The position numbers and the translations under genes are program-made. From Hyphomicrobiales bacterium (GTDB taxonomy: Bacteria > Pseudomonadota > Alphaproteobacteria > JAPOUT01), in contig JAPOUU010000013.1 of assembly GCA_026708505.1 (NCBI GenBank), forward strand, positions 1 to 37,123: a DNA stretch of 37,123 bases. The letters are read 5' to 3'. Below are positions 15,987-23,706 of the stretch, piece after piece; the first letter of the stretch is position 1, and the number at the start of each line of letters is the position of its first letter. The notes below the pieces were generated by a model. The model saw nothing but the letters and a program-made list of their open reading frames with translations. It was not told the origin of the DNA and did not search any database.

Positions 15987-17366
15987 TTAATCCGTGCAGT
16001 CGCAAGGCAGAACATCCTCGGCCGACATATCGATTTTATCCAAGCGATCTTTCTCGGCGAGTAATCTATAAGACATTTTTTCGGGCGCATCGGTTTTAGG
16101 TGCATCAATTTTAGACGGACCAAAAAATCCAATGAAATCAAAATCATTGTCTTTTGATTTTCTTTTTCGCCCTTCCGCTTTGATATCGCGCCCGTATCTC
16201 TTTTCAATCCCGGCCCACCAGCGAACATCGCACGGCGTATCCGCGTATTCGGCAACTTGTTCTTTTTTGATGGCTTCCCTTGCCGCTTTCAATTTTTCCA
16301 CGCCCTTCAAAAAACAAAAAGTGCAATTCGAGAGATTGTCTTCTTTCCTGAGGTCCAGTTTCCAAGTCTGCTTCTTCCAAAAGTCGTGCACATCGTCTTC
16401 GGCAATTCTCATCCCGGCGAGAGGCATGTATACGTGCTCCCCTTCATACCCTTCGGCATCCCCTTCCCCGGTATTGCGTTTTTGTATTTTGATAACACGG
16501 CGCATCTCGTCATGCCGGATGCCAACGAATGAAATATATTCAATACCCCCTTTACCAAAATCAGCCTTGCGGCCATACGCCTTACCCTCCAACTGTTTAT
16601 TTGTGAAAGGAACCGTAACGTCCGAATAATCGGACCATTTTTGCGAGACACGGGTAAATGGGCGGGTTTTGACAAAAGCCTTTTTGGCAAAAAAGATATC
16701 CGGCGGGACCGATCCCTGGTTTCTCCTGTGCCGGGCATACATCTCATCGTCGTTCAAACGGCTGCTTTCCCCGAAATGCCCCAGCCTCTCCGTTTCCTCC
16801 TTGTTTGCGAGCCACTCGCGCAAGAAGGAGCGGCTGCTCTCCAATTTCAAAGATTGCGTGCAGATGCGCTGAAAAAAGGTCGGAACATACCCCTTGTGGG
16901 AAAGCATCTCCTCGAAAACCTCCCCTTTGTGGTGGTAGCCGTCCGGGTTGGTCTCTGAATAAGGGGCCGGGTTAACCAGTTTGAAGGACGGCAAGCGCAC
17001 ATATTCGCCCTGCCGCGCGTCTTCGTAAGTTTGATATTCAATCCAGAAAAACGGAATTTTATACTTCTTCTCCACAACGCGCTTGCATTGCTTTACAAAC
17101 TCGTAGGTCTTCGGGTGCTCCGCCGATGTATTGTTGAATATGACAACGTCACCCCGTTCCGCCTTGAGCAGACCGGCTTCCAGCAAAATGAACAGCAACA
17201 TGCCACTCGTTTTGCCGCCGGAGAATTTCACCACATGGGGCCAGTTCTTATGCGACTTGGACTCGTAATGGAAAATGCTGACTTTTTCAGGGTCAAAAAA
17301 CTCGGGCGCGCGTATTCGAGACGAGACCTTCAGTTTGGGAATATTCCGGACGGTTTTTGTTCTCAT
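15987..17366 (-). CDS. PAPS reductase-like PP-loop enzyme (DndC/SspD-type candidate)
   Basis: A 459-residue member of the adenine nucleotide alpha-hydrolase family. The PP-loop SGGKTSG is at 49-55. It is followed by IFNNTSAEHPKTYEF (77-91), matching the NTGxEHPxTxxF segment of PAPS reductases, then RICTQSLK with C169, VGIRHDEMRR, and a CxxC pair in NCTFCFLKG (C348, C351) that may hold an Fe-S cluster or carry persulfide. The C-terminus ends in a further cysteine pair, PCDCTD. PP-loop enzymes of this type activate an oxygen with ATP so sulfur can replace it; DndC and SspD do this on the DNA backbone. ATG at 17366 is preceded by GAGGTGAGGAG. Close coupling to a cysteine desulfurase supports sulfur transfer. 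True sulfate assimilation is unlikely at this length and context, and tRNA thiolation is an alternative. Confidence 0.82.
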   Translation of the reverse strand: MRTKTVRNIPKLKVSSRIRAPEFFDPEKVSIFHYESKSHKNWPHVVKFSGGKTSGMLLFILLEAGLLKAERGDVVIFNNTSAEHPKTYEFVKQCKRVVEKKYKIPFFWIEYQTYEDARQGEYVRLPSFKLVNPAPYSETNPDGYHHKGEVFEEMLSHKGYVPTFFQRICTQSLKLESSRSFLREWLANKEETERLGHFGESSRLNDDEMYARHRRNQGSVPPDIFFAKKAFVKTRPFTRVSQKWSDYSDVTVPFTNKQLEGKAYGRKADFGKGGIEYISFVGIRHDEMRRVIKIQKRNTGEGDAEGYEGEHVYMPLAGMRIAEDDVHDFWKKQTWKLDLRKEDNLSNCTFCFLKGVEKLKAAREAIKKEQVAEYADTPCDVRWWAGIEKRYGRDIKAEGRKRKSKDNDFDFIGFFGPSKIDAPKTDAPEKMSYRLLAEKDRLDKIDMSAEDVLPCDCTD

Positions 17367-17370
17367 CTCC

Positions 17371-17682
17371 TCACCTCGCTTTCAGGGCGAAACGGTTGCC
17401 TGATACGGGCATTAGATGGAACTTTGGCGGCTTCCCCTTTTTCCAAGCTTTTTGCCTCCCTCTTACATGCCCCGATTTCTCAAACCAGATCCGGAAAGCG
17501 ACACTCCGAATCTCGGGGCATGTGGTCCAAAACGTAGAATTCAAACGACATTCGACTTCGGGCGTGCCGGAAATTTTTACCCGGACATTTTTCCACTCCC
17601 GTGAAAAATAGCGGGCACGATCATCGGAGCGGATACGAATGCCATATCCGGAACTACCGTCATTCCAAGCCGAAACAATCAT
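17371..17682 (-). CDS. Small hypothetical protein, first gene of the operon
   Basis: A 103-residue basic protein from an ATG at 17682 (a TTG one codon earlier is possible). Its stop codon is four bases before the ATG of the PP-loop gene, and its last codons supply that gene's ribosome binding site, so the two are translationally coupled. The pattern is distinctive: SGYGIRIRSDDRARYF, EWKNVRVKI, a conserved-looking STFWTTCPEIRS, and a C-terminal WKKGKPPKFHLMPVSGNRFAL. I have seen short uncharacterised bacterial proteins of this type (SFW-x-x-CPE-x-RS plus a W-x-x-G-x-PP tail) but cannot name a family. No enzymatic motif or membrane helix is present. A small DNA-binding or scaffold subunit would fit the size and charge; this is inference. 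Confidence 0.65.
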   Translation of the reverse strand: MIVSAWNDGSSGYGIRIRSDDRARYFSREWKNVRVKISGTPEVECRLNSTFWTTCPEIRSVAFRIWFEKSGHVRGRQKAWKKGKPPKFHLMPVSGNRFALKAR

Positions 17683-18038
17683 CAAACTACATACCCTCTA
17701 CTTTCACAAACATACGTCCGGCAGACTTTGATGTCCCACCGAAACAACAACTGCACGTTCCACGGACGAAGCAAACGGGAATCATCCCCGGAGCAACGAC
17801 ATCGAACGCCCTCGAATCTTCACTGTGCCCTGCACTTTCGTGAAAACACATAAACGCGCTGAATATAAATATAACACTGAAAAATTGCAAAAATAAAAAA
17901 TAATACTACCTAAACGAGTAAGCGAAAAACCCCCGTTTTCCGCCGAAAACCGCCCTTTATGGCGCATCGGAGGCAAAAGGGATTCTATCTGCAAGGTAGC
18001 AAGGTAATCGCATGAGGCTGGGATTTTAGGCTGTCTCC
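17683..18038. other. Upstream region of the operon
   Basis: About 350 bases, locally very AT-rich around 17855-17925. It contains the promoter candidate at 17862-17890. A short minus-strand frame of 54 codons (17687-17851), rich in cysteine, ends four bases before the ATG at 17682. It lacks a ribosome binding site and its ATG falls about where transcription would begin, so I treat it as a probable leader rather than a gene. Confidence 0.4.
17862..17890 (-). promoter_or_regulatory. Candidate sigma-70 promoter of the seven-gene operon
   Basis: On the minus strand TTGCAA (17885-17890) and TATATT (17862-17867) are 17 bases apart within AT-rich DNA, about 180 bases upstream of the first operon gene. 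The two hexamers match consensus at four and five positions. It is the best-spaced promoter I find between the adhesin genes and the operon. The long leader that would result is unexplained. Confidence 0.45.
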
Positions 18039-18119
18039 TTGCCCTTTCTGCGCCAAACGCAGGGCTTTCTCTAAATCCTCATGGATAAAAGCGGATGTCG
18101 TGCTGTTTATCCCGTGCCC
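18039..18119 (-). pseudogene. Possible tyrosine recombinase C-terminal remnant
   Basis: A minus-strand frame reads SGHGINSTTSAFIHEDLEKA over this interval. It aligns without gaps with the box II region of phage-type integrases, which runs LGH, then STT, then Y-x-H followed by a helix. The catalytic tyrosine position is phenylalanine here (AFIH for xYxH). The rest of an integrase is not recognisable upstream in any frame. If correct, this is the dead 3' end of an integrase gene next to the operon, consistent with past mobility. The match is short and could be coincidence. Confidence 0.3.
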
Positions 18120-18326
18120 TGAAATACCCGGACGGCTTCTTAGGGCAGATTTACGCAAACCTAGGATTGGCAGGGGATTAGAGTGCAGCGAGAAATCCGG
18201 GAGCGTGCGATCGTCCCGGCGACACCGGAAATCACACTGCAATTCCAAAACGGAACGCACGCCGCCTCGCGCCGGAAATCCGCAAACTCTCCCGAAGCAA
18301 TGTCCTCCCCGCTGTTTTGGCGGAAT

Positions 18327-21300
18327 TTACGGGCCGAGGGGAACAGTGATGGTGTGCGTGCCGCTGCTAACATCCCATCCCAGCAACGGATTGAGGGCGC
18401 TGACCTCAAGTACGAGGTTTTTACTTCCGGAACTGACATTGGATGTCACGGTCAGCATCGCGCTACCCGCCGCAGTCGGCAGAGTCCATGTACGATTCTC
18501 GGGCTCGGGTTGCCCGGCCATGACGCGAGGATTTAGTTCGCCTGCCGAAACCGAGAGAGTGTAGTCCGTCGGAAGCGCCTCATTGCTAGCGGCGCGCTTG
18601 ATGAGGACGCTCGGAAGCGAGATGTTGTTGTCCATGTCTGCCTTCGTCTGCACGGGAATTGGCATGTTGATGTTAGCGGTGATGTCGGTGACTCCGGTGG
18701 CGCCGGTCCTGGACACCGGCGTCTGGAAGGTAATGGTGTTGTCGCTCGGTGCAACTATAATTATATGCTCTAGATTGCCGACTTCAACATGCGCCGGCGA
18801 CTGGACCTCGTCTACCTTGACGGTGAGGGTCTGGGCAAGTTCGGGGGTATTGTCGGAACAAATAAAGATGCCGATATCCGTTGTTTGCATCCTGCCATTG
18901 CCTGTGACGCTGAATTTCCGAGTGCTCCTATTAACCTGGCCGGTAACCTCAACTTGGTTGTAGATATTGCTGACAGGGGTGCCATTATGGTTCGTGCCGG
19001 TGACGGAGACATCGAAAGTGTTTTGCGTGCCGGAATCATACAGTGTCTCAAACGGCAGACGGATGTATATCTCATTCGACAACGCTCCAAAGGGCGTGGG
19101 GCATGAAACATCATTGGAGTTTTCCCACGTCCTCGTCGGCAGGTTCGAAGCAAATCCGATTCTCTCGCCGTTTCGGGGAACGGTTATCTCGTAGGTGGTG
19201 CTTCCCAGAGTCCATCCGTTCGGAAGAGTGCCTTCCGCCGCCAGGGTGACGGTGATTGTCTCCTCGGGCTCAATGCCGATGTCTGTAGGAATAAGCGCGA
19301 AAATGTTGGCGGAGGGGTTTCCCGGATTGGGCTTTTCCGTTGTGGCGGGCTCCTGTACGAGTGTGAAGGTATACTTTCTTGTCGAATCCGGTTGCGGTGT
19401 CGGATCGAAACTGGGGAAGAACGGGAAAGACCGACCTTCCCGTTTAAAGCCCTGCGCATTGGCGCTGCTAAGATTCGCCGAGACTTCAAAATTGTCCACA
19501 CAGTTGTTTCCGACAGGAACGTATTGAGGACAGCGATTAGGATCGGCGGATGTCTCATCCATGTCCTCTAAGTTGGTCGTAACCGTGAGAGATAAATCGA
19601 TGCCCGCCGCGGGAAAGGTGGCTCCGCCGCTACTCGGCAACACTGCGTCCACAACCATGCCCACTTGACTTCCCTCAACGACAACATTACCGCCGGTGAA
19701 ACCGGAAAGATTGATGGTGTTGGCGGACGGGGGCGCCTGCCGCGTGAGCGTAAGAGTGTCCTTGTCACCAATTCTCCAGGCAAACGGCAAGGTGCCGTGG
19801 GGATCGGTGAGCGTGAGAACCACGTCCCCGGCCGCGGTGCCGCCAAGAGGTCTGATTTTAAGGGGTGCCCGCGTTTCGCCCGCCTTGAGCGGAGCTTGCG
19901 GACCTGCTTCAAGGACGGTATTTGTCTCGTCCGAATTCTCCACAACGAGGACAACACCTTCAGGAAAGGCAGTCATTGAAGGATCCGAGACTATATTCAC
20001 ACTGACAATGCTGGTGCTGTAGGTAAGCGAATCCATCGCAAACTCGACCTCGGTTGCCGTGTCATCGTGGATGTTAAACACCCGGGTGAGCTTCGCTGCC
20101 TCTTCTACCGGCGGCGGCATGTAACCGGAGGGCAGATTGGCACTATCGATAGCAACCGTGACACGCCCGCCCACGCCGTCACTGTCCGAATTCACCGTAA
20201 GAGAGAGGTCTGCCCTTCCCGTGGTATCAACGGTGACGTTGGCGCTATTGCCGGTAATTGCCGTGCTTCCCGCTTGTAAAGTGTAATCAATCTGGGAGCC
20301 CGAAGCGTCTTCGATGGTAACGGGAATTTCAACCGGCGCGGACGGTGCGGGTGACACAATGAGGGGCACGGTAACGGAACTGCCTCCTTCCAGCGCCGTT
20401 ACGCTGGACGGCCCTGCGAAAGCGACCGTGGGCCTGGCCGTGTTGTCGTCCGTGATAGTGACCACCCAAGAACTCGGGCTACCCTGCTCGTAACCTTGAG
20501 GCAGAGGCGTGCCGAGACGCACGGTGACGCTTCCGCCCACCTGGTCCAAGTCGCTGAACGCCCTGAGGGTGAGAGTTGCACGTCCCGAGGTGCCGACAGT
20601 GATCTGGTTGGTGACTTGCCTGCCTCCGACTTCGAGAACGTAGTCATCCTCGCCTGCCGCGGTGACCGTAATGGGAACCGTGACCCCCGAAGTCGGCGGC
20701 GGCGCGATGATTAGAGTCGTGGTAGCGGCAGTGATCACTTCCACCGCGGATGCGGACGAATCCGCAAAGGAGATGCGCGCCTCGTTGCGAGGAATGGTGA
20801 TAGTGCGCGAGCCTGATACCGTCCAGCCGGCCGGAGCCGAAGCGCCCGAACCAAGGCTCATCGTGAAACTCTCCTCATTCTCCGACACGCCGTCATTCCG
20901 AATCGTGATGGAGAAACTATGCGTCTTCTGTCCGGCAGGAAGGCTGACAGTCGCAGGAAAGTCAATGTCATTTCCTCCATTTGGTCCATCCGGAATGGAA
21001 ATCGTCAAAGGATATCCGCTGCTCGGCCCGTCCACCGTGCTCCTTAACCCAATTTGAACCGTGTCGCCCTCATTGGCCGTAATGGGATCGGTGGGAGTAA
21101 ACGCAATGGCGCCGTCGCTGGGCTCAATGGTGATGGTGTGAGTTCCTGTTCCGATAGCCCACCCCTCCGGTAACATTGAACTCGCTTCGTCCAGCGTGAT
21201 GATGATATTCTGCGCATCTTCAGGCGTACTGTCGTCCGCAGCAAGCGTTACCGTAATCGTCTGGGGATCGTCATCGTCATCGTTCATGCTAAAATTGAGC

Positions 21301-23372
21301 GTTCCGCTAGTTGTGCCCGTGAGATATGCGGCACCTTCGGTCACCGACCATTCGACAGCCGCCACATCGGGAAGAGGCAGGTTGGCGATGACATTGAGAG
21401 CCACTGTGCCCGCGTCCTCCTCAACGAAAGTCGTGTCTCTTTCTTCAAAGCCGATGACCAGATCGTCATCGAGAAGAGTCACGGTGTGCGTGATGGTTTC
21501 GGGCGGACTATCCGGGTCGGTCGAAGGTCCGAAATCCCAGCCGGGCGGCAAACTGCCCGAGAGCGTCAGCTCGATGTCCTCGTGCCCTTCGCCGTCTGAA
21601 TCGTCAATGCTCGAGAGCACCAGCGAGGCACTTGAGGCATTTGCCGGAATCAAAAGCGTCGGGGGCGAGAGATTGTAATCCTGCCCCTGCGTCGCCTCTC
21701 CGCCCGGCGTCACGGTCAATTGAATTGGCGTGGGCGAAGGCAAGTCAATCGCCACCGCGACCTCCGCCGTGCTGCCGTTGGCCTCCATAAGTTCATCACT
21801 CGAGTTATCGCCGTCAAACATAATCACGTTGTTATTCGCCTCGATTGTCACCCTCGTTTCATTGCTCCGAACATCGCGCTGATGCTCTTCGGGAACATTG
21901 ACGCGTAAAACAATCTCTTCTTGGAGCTCCGGGGCCGTTTCGGTCTCATCGAGAAGTTCCACCTCAACTTCGAACCTTGTTATCTCTGCGGGAATCGTCA
22001 TTTCGCATGTCACTTCGGGGCAATCGGTTCTCTCCTCCGGCGCGCTCTGCTCGCCGGTTTCCTCGTCCAATTCGTAAACCCTGTGTCCGTATATGAAGTC
22101 GACCCCCAACTCTGCCGTAGAAGTATCATCAATCGCGAGTTCGTAAGTCACCGGCATCGGCAACGCCACCAACTGCCCGACGATCACCGCCCTGCCGCCT
22201 TCTTCGATGGTCGCGCCGTCCAGCGGCTGGCCATCATCCCCTGTAGGCACCAGCCGAATGATCGGAATCGCCTCGCGCTCCTCGTAAAGGATGCGCTTCT
22301 CACGCGCGACCGGTTCCCAGAGGTTTGCTTCCGCCATGGTTTCATAACTCTTGACGCCCTTGAGCCCGGGCAGGGAGAAACGGAATGCGAGCCCCGCGTT
22401 CCAGCGCGAGTCCAGCGAGTCGTCGGAGTCGTGGCTTTCATATCCGCCCTCCAAAAACACCCCGGGAAGGATCCGGTAGCCCGCGTCAATCCCGAAGGCG
22501 GGACGCCACTTCGTGCTTTCCTCCTCTTCCCTCTCAAAGCGCCAGACGGCGACGCTCGTGTCAAACCGGATGCGCGACCATGCGAGCCCCAAACGGAAGT
22601 CCGCGCCCTGAAGGGGTTGTTCCTCGTAGTCGGTTCTGCCTTCCTGCCAGTCGTTGAGGGGGTGGTAGTAGTTCAGCGCCGTATGGAGAGCGCCGCTTTG
22701 CAAGTCCAAGCCAACACCGGCCCGTTGGTGTTCCCGCCTGAAGTCGTAGTCGTAAAACACCGAGCCTCCCGCGATGATATCGCGCGTGAGATTCGAGCGG
22801 AACGCAAGCCCGAGGTTTCCGTCGATGCGATCCTGGTTTTTGAGCCCCTGCCAGAACACCCCGCCCGGCTGCAGGAAGAAGGCATATCCCAACCCGTTGT
22901 AACGTTCCTTGCTGAACAGCGGAATGACGGCATCGAACTCGCCGCTGACTTTCTCGTCCCAAACCCATCCGACGCTCGAATCCAAATGGAAGTTTTCACT
23001 GAAGAGCGCAACGCCTCCCGAACGAACGGCGTCTTCAATCGTGTCGACAAGCATGTGTGAACTCGTGTTGCGGAGCGCACGCTTTCCGCATTCGACATAG
23101 TCGTGGTCAACGGCGGAGGGAGCACCGCCGCCATTGAAGGTCGTTTCGAAAGTGCCGCGCACTCCGTCCTCGCCCGGGTGCGTGCACCCGAGCACACCGC
23201 TCCACAAGCGTTCGAGTTGCTGCGCCGAGCGCGTGAACAACGGTTCGTCCGCTTCCGAGGAAGAAGACAGTCCGGCAACCGACAACAACACGAACATTCC
23301 GGCGAACAACAAGGCGGTTCGCCAGAATGCGCCCTTAACAATCAGTTTGGAAACAGTGGAGGTAAAAAACAT
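18327..23372 (-). CDS. Inverse autotransporter adhesin (intimin/invasin type Ve), 1,681 aa
   Basis: The start chosen is the ATG at 23372, with AGAAGGA six bases upstream; an in-frame ATG at 23456 lacks this. A signal peptide (hydrophobic core TALLFAGMFVLLSVAGL) is followed by FTRSAQQLERLWSGVLGC and an N-terminal 12-strand inverse-autotransporter barrel at about 75-355, recognised by GGSVFYDYDFRREHQRAGVG, ALNYYHPLNDW and GVFLEGGYESH. The remainder is about nine or ten Calx-beta/Ig-like repeats of roughly 110-130 residues, each closing with a pattern such as LPEGWAIGTGTHTITI. Type Ve proteins insert the N-terminal barrel in the outer membrane and expose the C-terminal repeats. No C-type lectin tip is present; the protein ends GTHTITVPLGP. 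It is likely a surface adhesin, ligand unknown. A second, longer copy lies immediately upstream. Confidence 0.9.
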   Translation of the reverse strand: MFFTSTVSKLIVKGAFWRTALLFAGMFVLLSVAGLSSSSEADEPLFTRSAQQLERLWSGVLGCTHPGEDGVRGTFETTFNGGGAPSAVDHDYVECGKRALRNTSSHMLVDTIEDAVRSGGVALFSENFHLDSSVGWVWDEKVSGEFDAVIPLFSKERYNGLGYAFFLQPGGVFWQGLKNQDRIDGNLGLAFRSNLTRDIIAGGSVFYDYDFRREHQRAGVGLDLQSGALHTALNYYHPLNDWQEGRTDYEEQPLQGADFRLGLAWSRIRFDTSVAVWRFEREEEESTKWRPAFGIDAGYRILPGVFLEGGYESHDSDDSLDSRWNAGLAFRFSLPGLKGVKSYETMAEANLWEPVAREKRILYEEREAIPIIRLVPTGDDGQPLDGATIEEGGRAVIVGQLVALPMPVTYELAIDDTSTAELGVDFIYGHRVYELDEETGEQSAPEERTDCPEVTCEMTIPAEITRFEVEVELLDETETAPELQEEIVLRVNVPEEHQRDVRSNETRVTIEANNNVIMFDGDNSSDELMEANGSTAEVAVAIDLPSPTPIQLTVTPGGEATQGQDYNLSPPTLLIPANASSASLVLSSIDDSDGEGHEDIELTLSGSLPPGWDFGPSTDPDSPPETITHTVTLLDDDLVIGFEERDTTFVEEDAGTVALNVIANLPLPDVAAVEWSVTEGAAYLTGTTSGTLNFSMNDDDDDPQTITVTLAADDSTPEDAQNIIITLDEASSMLPEGWAIGTGTHTITIEPSDGAIAFTPTDPITANEGDTVQIGLRSTVDGPSSGYPLTISIPDGPNGGNDIDFPATVSLPAGQKTHSFSITIRNDGVSENEESFTMSLGSGASAPAGWTVSGSRTITIPRNEARISFADSSASAVEVITAATTTLIIAPPPTSGVTVPITVTAAGEDDYVLEVGGRQVTNQITVGTSGRATLTLRAFSDLDQVGGSVTVRLGTPLPQGYEQGSPSSWVVTITDDNTARPTVAFAGPSSVTALEGGSSVTVPLIVSPAPSAPVEIPVTIEDASGSQIDYTLQAGSTAITGNSANVTVDTTGRADLSLTVNSDSDGVGGRVTVAIDSANLPSGYMPPPVEEAAKLTRVFNIHDDTATEVEFAMDSLTYSTSIVSVNIVSDPSMTAFPEGVVLVVENSDETNTVLEAGPQAPLKAGETRAPLKIRPLGGTAAGDVVLTLTDPHGTLPFAWRIGDKDTLTLTRQAPPSANTINLSGFTGGNVVVEGSQVGMVVDAVLPSSGGATFPAAGIDLSLTVTTNLEDMDETSADPNRCPQYVPVGNNCVDNFEVSANLSSANAQGFKREGRSFPFFPSFDPTPQPDSTRKYTFTLVQEPATTEKPNPGNPSANIFALIPTDIGIEPEETITVTLAAEGTLPNGWTLGSTTYEITVPRNGERIGFASNLPTRTWENSNDVSCPTPFGALSNEIYIRLPFETLYDSGTQNTFDVSVTGTNHNGTPVSNIYNQVEVTGQVNRSTRKFSVTGNGRMQTTDIGIFICSDNTPELAQTLTVKVDEVQSPAHVEVGNLEHIIIVAPSDNTITFQTPVSRTGATGVTDITANINMPIPVQTKADMDNNISLPSVLIKRAASNEALPTDYTLSVSAGELNPRVMAGQPEPENRTWTLPTAAGSAMLTVTSNVSSGSKNLVLEVSALNPLLGWDVSSGTHTITVPLGP

Positions 23373-23474
23373 ACGAATTCCTTCTCGCCTTAACGTTCTC
23401 TTGCGGGACAACAGTAGCACAATCTCGCCCCGAGGCAAGCCGATATTTGTCAACATCTAGGCTTTCCAAAGGAG

Positions 23475-23502
23475 AGACTAGCACAGTTTTGAGGATGTGC
23501 AA
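23475..23502 (-). promoter_or_regulatory. Candidate promoter of the 1,681-aa adhesin
   Basis: On the minus strand TTGCAC (23497-23502), 16 bases, then TAGTCT (23475-23480) preceded by TGC, giving an extended -10. It lies about 100 bases upstream of the ATG at 23372 and downstream of the terminator candidate of the preceding adhesin gene, so the two adhesins are probably transcribed separately. Confidence 0.35.
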
Positions 23503-23566
23503 TACGCGCCCAAGGCCGCCATCCGCAAAAACCCTCGCATATCGCGCTGTTTTGCCCAAATTCAGG

Positions 23567-23590
23567 AAAAAGCGGGAGCATCGGGCTCCC
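23567..23590 (-). terminator. Rho-independent terminator of the giant adhesin gene
   Basis: On the minus strand GGGAGC (23585-23590), loop CCGAT, GCTCCC (23574-23579), then GC and TTTTT (23567-23571). This is a six-pair GC-rich stem with a five-base loop and a T-tract, about 117 bases past the stop codon of the gene ending at 23707. Strand, position and shape all agree with an intrinsic terminator. The rest of 23591-23706 holds nothing I can name. Confidence 0.75.
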
Positions 23591-23706
23591 CATCCCCCGA
23601 AAACCAGTGCCTAACCTTTGTCCTCTGTCCGTTTTTAATGGGCAAATAGGCCAAGGTCAATATCGACCGATAAGCAAAGTCTCCAAAAGAATTCAGGAGA
23701 ATTTGT

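Noticed and set aside
14821-17366. Complete canonical Dnd or Ssp phosphorothioation cluster
   Set aside because: Only the desulfurase, PP-loop and DUF262-HNH functions are present; no DndB, DndD, DndE, SspB or SspC is visible, and a GHKL ATPase plus unknown proteins take their place.
15987-17366. Assimilatory PAPS reductase (CysH)
   Set aside because: The protein is nearly twice the usual CysH length, has extra insertions and a C-terminal CxxC/CxC arrangement, and no cys genes are nearby.
17687-17851. 54-codon cysteine-rich frame directly upstream of the operon
   Set aside because: No ribosome binding site, its ATG falls at the predicted transcription start, and no family is recognisable; kept only as a note on the leader.
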